Part shown: piece by piece, positions 1 through 11,400 of the stretch
Numbering within the stretch: position 1 is the first letter of the stretch
Layout of the letters: every line of letters begins with the position of its first letter
Source: Sphagnum magellanicum
Taxonomy: Eukaryota; Streptophyta; Sphagnopsida; Sphagnales; Sphagnaceae
Length of the DNA stretch: 64,000 nt
NCBI GenBank assembly: GCA_021904315.1
Contig: CM038924.1
Location: 12,202,026-12,266,025, forward strand
Reading direction: 5' to 3'
Made by a program: the position numbers and the translations under genes
Notes under the pieces: generated by a model
The model's database searches: none
Seen by the model: only the letters and a program-made list of their open reading frames with translations
What the model was told of the DNA's origin: nothing

Positions 1-3000
1 GTGTCCTTTTTGTAAAGCTCTTCATCAAGCTCATTAATCCACCAGCCTTCTTTCTCTTCTGGGGGGGTGGTACTTGTCACATCTCCTTTTGCTAGAACTG
101 CCTCACCAGTCTCCTCATGTGTTGCTGCAAGGTTTGCAAGTCTACCTTCTGTTGGAAGTTCATATTTTTTCAATTGCTGATTTGATGTAGTTGATGGGGG
201 AGCCAGTGCATCCCTGACAAATGACAGACTTCTCTCAACAATCTTTGGACCATGATGCTCAGTTTCCCACACAGGCCGTTGCCTGCCTTCAAATTCAGTT
301 TGCAGCTTGTCAATTGATTCAAATGTGCCAGCAAGCTTGAGGGTTGTTTCATCTGTCTCCCTGCAGCACAAGTTACAGCTCCATATAAACCTATATAATG
401 TGAGTGCCAGCCACTATGCAAACATTAGAAAAAAAATAAAGAACATACCCATCTTTGTCCAGTTGATGATATGCCTGCATATCAGTTTTCAGCTTGCTGA
501 TTGACTTCAGAGCAGAAAATACCTGCACAACAGAGCAGAAAGCAATTGCCACCTTGATGATCCAGTGAGCAGGTGACACTAGCACCATGGCATTTAAAAC
601 ATCAAAAGTAAGACTGCATATGAGCCCTGAAAGAAGATATGTCCTCATGGAAGTGTAAATGTGGTAAGGGCAGCCTACTTGTGATTCAGCCTTCAGGTAC
701 TTGTCCTGAATCTTGTGTTTGGCACTAACGATGTCTGCAGCCACACCTCCCATTCCTAGCTCCTGCATATTTTCTCTGCAAATACCCAGCCAACATGTCC
801 CAGGATTGACATGTCAGCACCAAATCTGTCACAACACCATAATCAAAGTGCAGTCACAAATAAGGTGACTTTGAAAAGCCACTTTCTGAGATGGAAATAC
901 CTTGTGTCTTCTGAACATCAAGAACAATCCTCTAGAATTGGAAATGCCATATCAAAAAAGACAGGTAAGGTCAGAATATCTGCGTACTGCTTGTGCTGCA
1001 GAGCTTCTAATTCATCTGCACAGAATTTCATCTGTTTCAACAACTGACTAAGTTCAACCTGCCACCCCATCAATCATGCACAATTCTCCTTCTCATCAGT
1101 AGCAAGTTAAAATTTCTCTCCTTCACTGCCAATAGCTAATGCTTTTGTCTTTTTCCACAGCAACCAACTATTCCTGCAACAGTATGAGCAAGACCACCCA
1201 AATAAAAACACTTAAGGCTTACTTAACAATAATAACTGATGATGTATAGTAATTCACCTCTATCAAAAAATAGAACATACCTCCCAATATGATAAGCTGG
1301 ATACAGCTAACTGCAGATACTGCTTCTTGGAATTGTCATATGCCACCCTACCAAGGATAAGCACAGAAAACATATCATGTCACATGCAACTGCACAGACA
1401 ATGAGCACATGACAAATCAACCTAGCATTGCAAGTTTCAAATACAGTTGTGACATGAAGAAATGCTCCAATATGACTAATACAGCTACACCAGCTTATAT
1501 GGCTATATCATAGACAACTTGCAACAAGTGTATGTGCAGAAATTGAAGGCCGGAAACAGTCTTCTATCATGTAGGAGCAAAAGAGGTAGCAACTATAAAA
1601 TAACAAGCTTTTGAAGTTGAAGACTCAGATCAGACTTATCAGAAATCCACATTGAAAATCCTAACATATCATGGCTTGCTATATCCTTGGGAAATGCTCA
1701 ATAGTCCCTGATAACTGTCTTAAGAACTCACTGGGTTTGCACATCCTTTTCTTGACCACAACTGGATTGCAATAGCCATGTGTCTTCCAGAAAGCTTAAC
1801 CAAGTCCCCACAGCATTTGCTTCTACCTTTCGAGCTGCTATGGAGTGGACAAGCTCATCCTCCTGTGCTATGAAACAGTGAACATTGATCAGAATTAACA
1901 ACAGCAGTGTCAAACACTTGCAGAAGTGAACAGAAGCCAAACATCACTAGGCAGGAGCATGGGAACTACCACAATTTATGTTCTTAAAACCACCATTCCA
2001 TCTTCTCCAGTATGAGAATGCAAGATGCAAGTAAGACATAGAGGGTATAAAGGACAGACCCTTATTGAAAGCTGTGCCACAATATTACTGCTTGCTTCAT
2101 CAAACTGCTCTTTCTCTTCTTGTATGTTGATGTGTCGTGATGTTGCTGCTGCCAATGACCCCTTGACCTTTTAGGCAGCACCCCAGCACAACTCAGCATT
2201 GTGACCAAATTCAGACCATCATTGCATTTCAGTTTCTGCAGTGCTTAACTTCTCTCTTTCTGCTATACAAACCTCTGCGACTCAATTGAGGTTCAAAAGC
2301 CTAACAAGATATACAAATCCAGGACATTGGCAGCTATATGTGATCCAGCTCCAGTTTCATCCAAAGGTTCAGTATGTTACATCTGCCATTCAGCATGATC
2401 TCTTTACCCTAGGGTTCACACTGCTACCAAGCCTGATCCATTGGGATACAAGACCTACGATGTGTGCACAGTTGCTACTGCATTACTATGCATATCAAAT
2501 CTGGCAATCTGTGGGCCTTGTCATATCTTTCAAATGGAGACTATAAACTACACCTTGTCCCACTGAAGGACACCAAGAGTTTAATGTTGGATAGAAATGG
2601 GAAACAGCACGGACAAATAAATAGAAGCAAGAAAACCTTCTAAAAGTGAGAAGGAGTTGTAATGCAAGCAAGAACAGAATTGTAGAGGACATAAAATTTG
2701 CAAGGCTCAAGGTACTTACTTCATTAAGCTCAGCTTCAAGTTCATCTTTTCTCTTTGTAAGTGCACGAATGTCAGTGGCAAGTGCCTGCAAATGTTTCCA
2801 GTCACCAGTTAAGTAGCAGAAACCGTCCAAGAGAAGGCATGACATAGTAACTGGCACAGCAGCAGTATGTTCATAAGGGATATCACAAGAAGGCAATGCC
2901 AAACATCCATGCACATATTTGGAGGGTGAAAATGACCACAAGGGCACAAAGAGAAGAGTCTGCAGGCAAGCAATGAAAGTACTCTGCACTGATAGATACA

Positions 3001-6000
3001 CCTTCTCTATTTCTGTCACTTCCTGGGCCTTTGTGACACGATAATCCATAGCTTCCTGCTTTTGTTGCCTGCCATCGTACCAGCTCCCAATCTTAAACAA
3101 CTCTGATGTGCACACAAAACCTAACAAGCTGCAATATATACAATGGACCAAGAGGGAACAAGAGTCTAATTCAAGACCCTTGAAAAAGCTTCAACATGAT
3201 CTGAAGAGCAGCACCTGTTGTCAACAATCTCTTTTTCCATATCTGCAGCTGTTGATGTTAGCCTGGTTGTCAATCCCTTCAACATCTCCACCTGCATAAG
3301 TAGGAGCTCTCAGGGGAGGTAAACTAAAATAAAGGAACCATGTGGCAAGAGTGAGCAGATCAACAGAATGAACACAGCTGATAGCATTGAAAGTCACCTT
3401 CAGAGCCCGGCCCTCTTTTGTATCGCCCAAATGTATCAACTCTGTTTTCTTTTGAAAACAGTTGCGTAGATGTGCACTCAACTGTAGTATTTCCTCCAGC
3501 TGTATCATGTCCAAAAATTCCTCAGAGCATAAAATGCCATAGAAAAATGTTTTACAACTTTCCACAGTATCCCAAGAAATCAAGCATGACTGCTAACTCT
3601 GCACAGGACTACCACTGCCTTATGTAGCACTTCCACCCTTTTATGACCCCAATAAGGAGTCACTAGTATTACTTAATAAGAGGAGTAACTTCAAGCCTGT
3701 CTTAATGCCTTGCTTAGTGAAACTAACTTCCTTTCATTAGGGTTACAAAAGGGTTATAAGACACTCACCAGTTCTGCTATTGCAAAGTGCTGCATAGGAT
3801 TCTTGAACTAAACAAGAATGTCACATTACTGAATCCAAAATTGGTCCTTTCAGCAGTACAATTCAGCTTCAAACTGAATTGCTGTGTGCAGGCACTAAAG
3901 TAATCCCAATTGCCCCAAAGCATACCCAGTGAGCTAAACCCTACTATAGGTTCCAAAAAACTGGCCACTCAGAGAGGGTCAATGTAGCATACCTGAACCA
4001 CATTTGATGTGGTATCTCCTGAGGCCTCTAGCATTTTGTGTTTTTCGGCTATCTGTTGCTGCAGGTTGCTGATCTCAAAATCTAACCTGCACTTCCCAGC
4101 AAAAACAATCAACAACTGTCCCTACCCACAAAATGTTCTCTCACTCAGTCCAAACACCTTGTTCCCCCACACTCAGCTGCCCTCACTGGGAAACTTCCAA
4201 GAGATGCTAAAGAATCCTTGGAAATGGAAGGATTACTTGATGCTCTATTCCTTCCTCGCCCTCTCTCCTTTCAGGTGGGATACATGAAAGTCTCCAAGGT
4301 ATTTTGTAGAGCCAAGAACTCTAATCTGGGCTACCAACTGAAGGGAACATCATGCTACATAACTGAAGTCTCCATGAGTGAACTCAAGCCCTGAAAACAA
4401 TCAAAGCCTGTTTGGTGTGAAAGACCCTGCACCAGCCTGTACATAGCTGGGCGAGATGGTCAAATTCCTCCCTTTCACAATATTACAGGAGATGGCTACA
4501 CATTTTGTTGGGCCTACCTTTCAACCTCCAAACTTATCTTCAACCCAGTGATAGCATCACGAGCCAGTTGCAATAGGTCCTCCTTCTTGATCTGCCACCA
4601 CATTTGACATCTCTCTCTTTAAATGAATTTATCACAGATGGTTTTATGATATCATATCAACAAAAAGAAGTGGCAATCTTGAATATAATAAGCAACATAA
4701 AATGGAGATATCAATATATTCTCCATTGCACTAATGCACCAATGGGCACCGAATTCACATAAGTGAGTGAGAAGGTGGGTGGTGACAACCACACACCATG
4801 ACTTCCTCCACATAAGTTGAGCAAGATTTTGAGAGGTCCTGAATACTACTGATTATGGCCTGATGAAGCTCTTGGCCTCCTGCAAGACACAACCTGCATC
4901 ACAACCCCTCTTTTCTATTAAGGCACACAACCTCAAGATCATTGTGCTCCCCTATATATGCAAACAAAGCATAACATTAGGGAGAAATTCTGAGGAAATT
5001 GAGGACACTAAGATTGACTAGTGCAGGCATCTAGTTCAGTTACAAGTGAGAAGTAAAATTGACAACACTGCAACCAAGCCAGGCATGGCCAGATCAGCAT
5101 AAAGAAGCCAATCCTCACCCAAACATCTCCAGCAACATAGTCACCTCCTCCTCCACTGGTGCTTCGAGGATCTAATACAGAATCAAGTACCATGCCAGCG
5201 GTGTCAGTATCTTGTTTGACCACTCATCTGCTCTAACTTTCACTAGGCACATCTTTCTTCAAAAAGATTCACAAACAGACAGAGTTCTGAGACATGGACA
5301 ACTACAAAAAAATATTGTCCTTGGTCCTCACCACATGTTTGAAACCCTAGCCAAATACATATTCCACAGCTCATACCTTATTCTAGCACATATCCAAGAC
5401 TATGTGATGGATACCATGTAAATTTATGGTTCATTCAAGACTCACATTATCCTCTCAGATGCTAAAACTTCTCCTGTTGATGTTAGCCAACTGGAGGTGC
5501 GGTTCTTTCAACCATCACTAATCCTCAACAAGCAAATTCACCATTAGGACAGAGATCTGCATACCATTGAGGTGACAATATTCTCTAGAGCTTGGCTGTG
5601 CAGAAAAACATCACGAAAGTTTAAGGGCTCCCCTGATCCTGTATCTGGATCCAAAAAGTAAATCTGCCATGCAAACATTCAGTGTTGGTCAGGTCCAAGC
5701 ACCAGGATGAAGCTCAAAAACTATCCAGGTTAACACCTTTGCTAAGGAGGATGATCTTAATACTGAATGCTTTATCAAAGGAAACAAAGAGTTAGCTGCA
5801 CATTCTAAGCAACGATATGGAACAGTACGGATAATGAACAGTGCTACAAGGTGGACTTAAGACTCACATGCCAGAACTGTCAGGAATTGGATGATCGGAA
5901 TGTCAAGGATACTTACTGAGGAGGCTCTCCTTGGTGATGCACTATCATCATCTTGTGGTGCTCTTGGAGATTCTGTCCCACCACCAGCCTTCCCACCATT

Positions 6001-7021
6001 CAGAGTGCGTTGGATATCCTGGAGGGCAGCTAGCCACCTTGCCAAAGCCTGAACTCGTTCAAGCTTCCGAGCATTCAATGCTACCTCATCGAGCCTTCTC
6101 ACTGCATTCTTGAAGCTGTTTAGGTTTCGCCCCGACTGCAGAAGAATATCCAAAATGTTTTAAACCTATATTGCCAACAATGTGCTTCCACAAAAAAATT
6201 CCTGCTCTGTACCGACTGATGGAGATCCAACTGACCTAAAGGCATAAAGACAGAGGTATCCAGAGAAAACCTTGCTCGGAGTCACTGTCAAACTAACTAG
6301 AAGGACTCTGTCGGCCTCATAGCCTCATGAAGGCATGTATGTATGTATGTGTGTGTACACAGCAAGGCAGTTTTGGTCTTTGGAATAGTGGAAAATCAGC
6401 GGTAACAGTTCAAGCTATGGTTCGACCACCACAACAACAATCTCACTGCAACAATGATGGCAGACGGGGGAAAAAAAAAGGTGCTTAATTTCCCGACTAT
6501 GAAAGGGGATACAAACAGTTGCAACAACCGTGATCTCCTTGAACTTTCGCCTTGCCTAGAATGGAAGAACCAAAAAATCTTTAACAACATCTGCCCCCTT
6601 ACAGACCCTAGAATCTCAAGATGCACTGATCCGTCCGCCTCTCTCTCCCGCGCCTCAATTCACCTATCCGAGTCTCTTGAGCCTCCGGAATGCCATCGCT
6701 TCTCCGACTCCAAGAGAACCCTGACACGACGTAAAACCAGAGCCGCATTTCTAACCAAAGGACGCCGTAGCACAACCGGCAACGAACGTGCGGAGGCAGT
6801 AGCAATGTAGCAGAAAACTAGACTCGAAGATACATACTTACTTTACTTCCCAGAGAGAGAGAGAGGAGGGGGAGAGGACGAACCAGGCGATCTTGCACAA
6901 TTTTAGCACCACCAGCAGCCTGCTGGAGCACGGCGTCGGCGAAAGTTTTAGCCGTGCGACTGAGGTTGGTCTTGTTTCCGACTTCGGCTGCCTTGCTGAT
7001 GGCAGACCTGAGCCACGACAT
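1..7021 (-). CDS. Plant coiled-coil protein of unknown function, 19 exons in window, 3' end missing
   Basis: The N-terminus begins MSWLRSAISKAAEVGNK and the last residues seen are WWINELDEELYKKD. From memory both match a plant-specific, mostly coiled-coil family of about 650-700 residues with no firm function. Exons, high to low: 7021-6884, 6135-5917, 5663-5565, 5171-5119, 4893-4797, 4591-4518, 4086-3993, 3807-3769, 3520-3398, 3291-3215, 3068-3002, 2785-2720, 2167-2060, 1862-1732, 1347-1281, 1058-988, 775-679, 522-449 and 360-1 (continues outside). All junctions are GT-AG and all phases agree, giving at least 684 residues. Conserved-looking blocks include FRDVFLHSQALENI, EEEVTMLLEMFGLCLAGG and VGTWLSFLEDTWLLQ. 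The Lys/Glu/Gln-rich middle predicts long coiled coils. No signal peptide or membrane segment is seen, so a cytosolic role, perhaps vesicle-associated, is only inference. The start ATG lies behind a CT-rich leader. Weakest exons: 3807-3769 and 1058-988. Confidence 0.85.
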
Positions 7022-7046
7022 CTCTTCTGTTTTTTTCTTTTGCCGA

Positions 7047-7078
7047 TCTCTCTCTCTCTCTCTATCTCTCTCTCCCTC
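7047..7078. repeat. CT/GA microsatellite in the 5' leader of the coiled-coil gene
   Basis: A run of TC dinucleotides on the plus strand (GA on the gene's strand) sits about 26 bp upstream of the start codon at 7021. CT/GA-rich leaders are common in plant genes and may bind GAGA-type factors. A regulatory role here is inference. Confidence 0.8.
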
Positions 7079-7280
7079 AACGACAACCAAAAGCTCTTCC
7101 TCCTCCGTCGTCTCCCCGATCGCGCGCTCAGAGATCTTCGAGATCCGTCGTCGCTCCAAAGGCGCTCTCGCTTGCTTATCCCCTTTCCCTTGCTTGCCTT
7201 GTCCGCCATCGTGCTCGTCTGCCGACACAAGTAAGGGACGACAGGATTGCAGGCTGACCCTGCATCGTACGTACTAACGA

Positions 7281-7650
7281 GTCCTTAGTAAGGTCCGGTC
7301 TTGCGGTTCCAAACACATAGTATTGGCGATCCCTCATTAATGCACTGGTCACAATAGCCATGGCAACTGCTGTCCCTCCTCCCAATAGCCAGGGAGCCAT
7401 TCCACAACACCCATGGGACTTTTTTTTTTTTTTCAACCTAGGATGCATCCATGGTGGTGAAATAAAAAATCCACCATGTGATTTTTGAAACAAAAAATCA
7501 GAAAAAAAGGTTCCTATGGGGTGTTGTGGAAGGGTTGCCTGGCTATTGGGGAGAGGGACAGCAGCTGTCATGGCTATTGTAACCAGTGCATTAATGAGGG
7601 ATCACCAAAACTATGTGTTGGGTACTGCGAGACTGGACCTTACTAAGGAC
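7281..7650. mobile_element. Foldback MITE with arms of about 145 bp
   Basis: The left arm begins GTCCTTAGTAAGGTCC and its reverse complement closes the element at 7635-7650. The arms match nearly throughout, sharing for example CCCTCATTAATGCACTGG and CAATAGCC, around an A/T-rich centre at about 7420-7510 that contains a T run. There is no coding capacity. No clear target duplication was seen, so the superfamily is not assigned. It ends about 260 bp upstream of the coiled-coil gene's start codon, inside the likely promoter. Confidence 0.85.
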
Positions 7651-9070
7651 CTACAAGTCCTTGCATAGCTTGTCACTAATGAATGATCACCAAAAGGTGT
7701 CCCAGATGATGATGATGATCATTCATTACTCACTTTCCTGGGTATTAGGACATACCCAGTTTCAGTTCTCAGTACTAGGGTCTAAGGTCTAGGATATAGA
7801 GGTCTATGTTTAGCATCTAGGGTCTAGGCTGGTTAGTAAGGCCTATTAAGCTAAGTTTTAGGTTAAGGAATGTATAAAAAATGAAGTTAGGGTTAGGGGT
7901 GGCGTGCACATAGGCGTCATGTGCACAAAAGCAGTAGCTCCTTGAAGATCTTGTCTATATCAAGGGCTCCCCACATGTGGAACTTGTTGGTTGAAAATCC
8001 TTGCTAACTGATGTTGGAGTGCCAAGGTGCATCCTGTGAGGAATCCTGCAATGACCCATGGGATGGAAAAATATCCATATCTCACCATTACATGTACAAT
8101 CCAATAACCAATCAATTCATTTAATGCAAATATTCAACTAAAATTTACATCAGATGCAATTGAAGGTCCCCATTTTTATCATGTGGATGCGTCTCATGTA
8201 TTATTTCCTCCGAACATGGAAACCTTTGCAACGTGCACACAAACATAATTTTCTTCTTTGTTTAGCTTCACGTTGCTGCTCTTGGCTTGAGGTGTCCTCG
8301 GATCCCATAGTTAATGAATTAATTCAGTGAATGAGGTTTCCAGCTTTCCTGCAGATGAATACAGAAGTCACTTATTAGTTTTCTTGGTCTTCAGTACAAA
8401 AGAAGATTGTGGTTTCTCAACGTGTTCAGTGTATTAAGCTCTTGTTGAGTTCTGCATAAAGATGTAATTTCATTCAGAATAATAATGCTTTCACAACTGT
8501 ACATGACAATCTGATAAAGACTAATATATGTCCTGAAGAAAAAATAAAGAGCACCTCAATTAGATTGCAATGAAAACAGAAGTTTCCTGAGCTATATACT
8601 TGACAAAGGCCATTTAAGAGTTCATAAAGCAGGATGACACAGGCATGAAAATCATTATCTGCAAAATGAAAATGTTGCATCTGGCTTTCCCTCACACTTC
8701 CATATAACCATCAAATTCCATTTTGGGAAAAACCTAACACCTCACATACACATCTGATGTATTGCAAAGGTTGATCAAAGAATCATCATCACCAACCCAG
8801 ACGTGATCAGAAACCGGTGCAAACCATCAACTATATTTACATCATTCATAGCAAGGATCAAACACAGGAAGGATCAACTGTGGTAAGTGCAATGCATGTG
8901 TCAAGCATTTCACCAAGCCTCAAAGTGTAAAATAAAGCACCACAAGAGGGGCATGTAGATTTAGAGTGTGATTGTTGTATCGAAGTCATTTGAAAGGAAG
9001 TCTTGCACCTTTGCACACCTTCAAGTTCTTGAGATCCACCACAAAGCTCTCCTTTCTAGTTTTCTTTCCA
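7651..9070. other. Intergenic stretch, no gene recognised
   Basis: AT-rich DNA with degenerate 'ctaggGTctagg' and 'ttagggttagggg' tracts at 7760-7900 and a short hairpin around 7676-7731 (AATGAATGATCA facing TGATCATTCATT). Open frames here are short and show no recognisable domain. Confidence 0.6.
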
Positions 9071-9960
9071 GCCATCAAGCCGTGAAGAGATTTATTATAT
9101 TACGACCTATGGCAACAGAGCTGTGATAGGAGAAGTTTTGAACCCTCTGGGGTTTAGGGTTTAGGAACAACCCTAAACCCACTGTCATCAACAAATTGAG
9201 ATCTCCCAAACTATGTTGCATTTTGCCACACTTTTTGGTACTATTGGAAATCCTTGAATGATTATGGGTAACTTCATTCCATAATGTTTTGACCTGCAAT
9301 GAAAAAATGTTTGAATGTTGAATAATATTTTTTCATTGAAAATTCATCTAAATCCAAAATAAAATTTGTAGGGGAAATAATTTAGGCACGTTTTTAGTAT
9401 TATTGGAAAGCCTTCAATGTGTATGATTTTACCTCAAGATTGGCCAATTTATTTATGATCTTGTTAAAGTGATTTTAGAAATTTTAGACCTAAAATTGGG
9501 GAAATATTGAATTTTGAGTAGTTTTCTCGTTGGAAATTAAATTAATTGGATAACTAATTCACACTTGAACCAATGGCATAAGTTATATTAATATATATAA
9601 TACATATTATTATATATAATCTACCTATTATAAGGAAGGTAATTTGCTTGTTTTGTTTGTCATGTTGAAATCTCCGAAACCATGGTGCACTTCTCTATGG
9701 TTTTTTGTATTTTTGAAAAGCTTTTGATGAGTAGGCATGCATTAAAGTGGTTTGGGAGTGTTTAGACCTATGTTGCAAAAATATTTAATTTTCATTTTAT
9801 TGATTTTTTTATTGACAAAATTATCTTGGTTCTATTGGAAAACCTTAATGAATAGGATTTAATAGACGTAATCTTGTAATTTTTAAACCTAAGGTGTGAG
9901 AGGTATTGAATATTGAATTTTTTGTCACTGAAAATTGAATTTTCTTTTTCAGAATTGAGT
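9070..9960 (-). repeat. Minus-oriented run of diverged modules of about 200 bp
   Basis: Read on the minus strand, the region repeats a module with the order CAAAATTCAATATTT, a 'ttaggtct' block, then 'aaGGcTTTCCAATAgTAcCAA', ending in 'TTTGGGAGATCTCAA'. Comparable modules occur on the plus strand at 18570-18870 and 49390-49800. They are non-coding and well diverged. This run includes an inverted pair of telomere-type motifs at 9149-9180. Confidence 0.6.
9149..9180. repeat. Interstitial telomere-type motif, inverted pair
   Basis: GGGGTTTAGGGTTTAGG is followed after a few bases by AACCCTAAACCC. Two TTTAGGG-type units face a reverse copy, so the stretch can form a hairpin. The motif is the Arabidopsis-type telomere repeat. 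A telobox role is possible but no gene start is near. Confidence 0.7.
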
Positions 9961-11400
9961 TTTATCCACAATATGCATTCACACTTGGAATAATTATATA
10001 GTTCTTGATCCCTTACAACCTTTAGTGCTTGAAAATTTCTAATTTCATAATTTGAATATCACCAAATTTGGCTAAATTTATTTATGGGTGATCATCACCA
10101 AGACTTTCACTTATGTGGTGTAACCACATTAACAACCATCCATATGAGATTTAGTTTGGTTACAACATAGGTAGGATAGTAATTTTTCAGGAATGTTAAT
10201 TTAATTGTTTAGCTAAATCATACATTATAACTAGGTTTAGTGATAAGTTGGTTAGTATAATTAACTGTGTTTTAGTTAGGAATCGGTTCATGTGTGAATA
10301 GGGTTCAAGTTACTTAATGTTTATGATATAACCCTAGGAAGTCTGTTTTCAAATCATTTTAGGTATGAGATGCCATTTAAGATTTTTTTATGTTATTTTG
10401 TATGATATGTGCATAATGATAGATGTAGGCACCAATATGATAACACATGACAAATGTTTTTTTTGATAATCTTGTTATTATTTGGTGGCTCGTAAAAGCA
10501 TGCACTTTAAATCTAGTGTACCCAAGTCAAAAAAATTGTATTTTCTTGAAAAAAAAAAAAAAAAAAAGACTTTGTAAGGGTATTAAACCCCAAAATGTTT
10601 TTTGCATTTTGGTGAAATTTCACACCAACAAAAAAAACATTGATCACCACTTGAGCAACATCACAAAATTGAAAAAAAAAACATATAAGAAGAAGAAAAA
10701 TATGAATTATATACTCCATATAAGATGGATGATGTTTGATGATGAATTATTTGATGAACTTGAACTACAAGGATTGTGGTTTTGAAATAAAACTACATTG
10801 CACATTGTAAGGAGAAAATAGTCTTAAACTATTATAGGTGACATTTTCTTCTTGGATCTCATTTAGATGAAACACATGAAAAATGATTTGGATCATGAGA
10901 ATAACATATGAAAGTTTCAAGAAGTCTTGATTTAAGATTTCTCCAATTGAATGTCCATTGTAGAATATCATTAAAGGTTTCTTGTAAAGAATTTGCAATT
11001 GTAGTGCTTTAGTACTTCTACATTGTTTCTTCTTCTACTTTGTGCAACTTTCTCTTCATATTTTTAAAAGAAAATTTTGAGCTCTATTCTCTATAGACCT
11101 TTTTTTTCTTTTGTTTTCAGATCTATGAAATGAAAAAATAATTAATTGGGTGCTAGTAAAGTTTTGTGTTTGCATGAATATTCTTTTGAGTCATCAACTT
11201 GGTACATATTGGTAGTTTATTGATAGTCTTCAACCTTGCATCCATGAGCAAAAGCTAGAAAATCTAAAAAGCACATGGGTAGGCATAAAACAACACCAAG
11301 ACCTAAGAGAGTCTTTTGCACAATTGAGAGATGTAAAATCTTCCACATGAGATGTGTGCACATCATTACAATTAAAGATTTCTAAAGGTCAATGTATTGG
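9961..11400. other. AT-rich intergenic DNA, no gene recognised
   Basis: Contains one inverted copy of the AGCCAAATTTGGCT-centred repeat at about 10060-10150 and many A and T runs. Open frames of up to 112 codons are Lys/Phe/Ile-rich and look like by-products of base composition. Confidence 0.55.

Noticed and set aside
6818-7571. Overlapping 100-136 codon frames on both strands around the first exon of the coiled-coil gene
   Set aside because: They come from the CT/GA repeat and GC-rich leader. The exon frame beginning MSWLRSA at 7021 explains the region.
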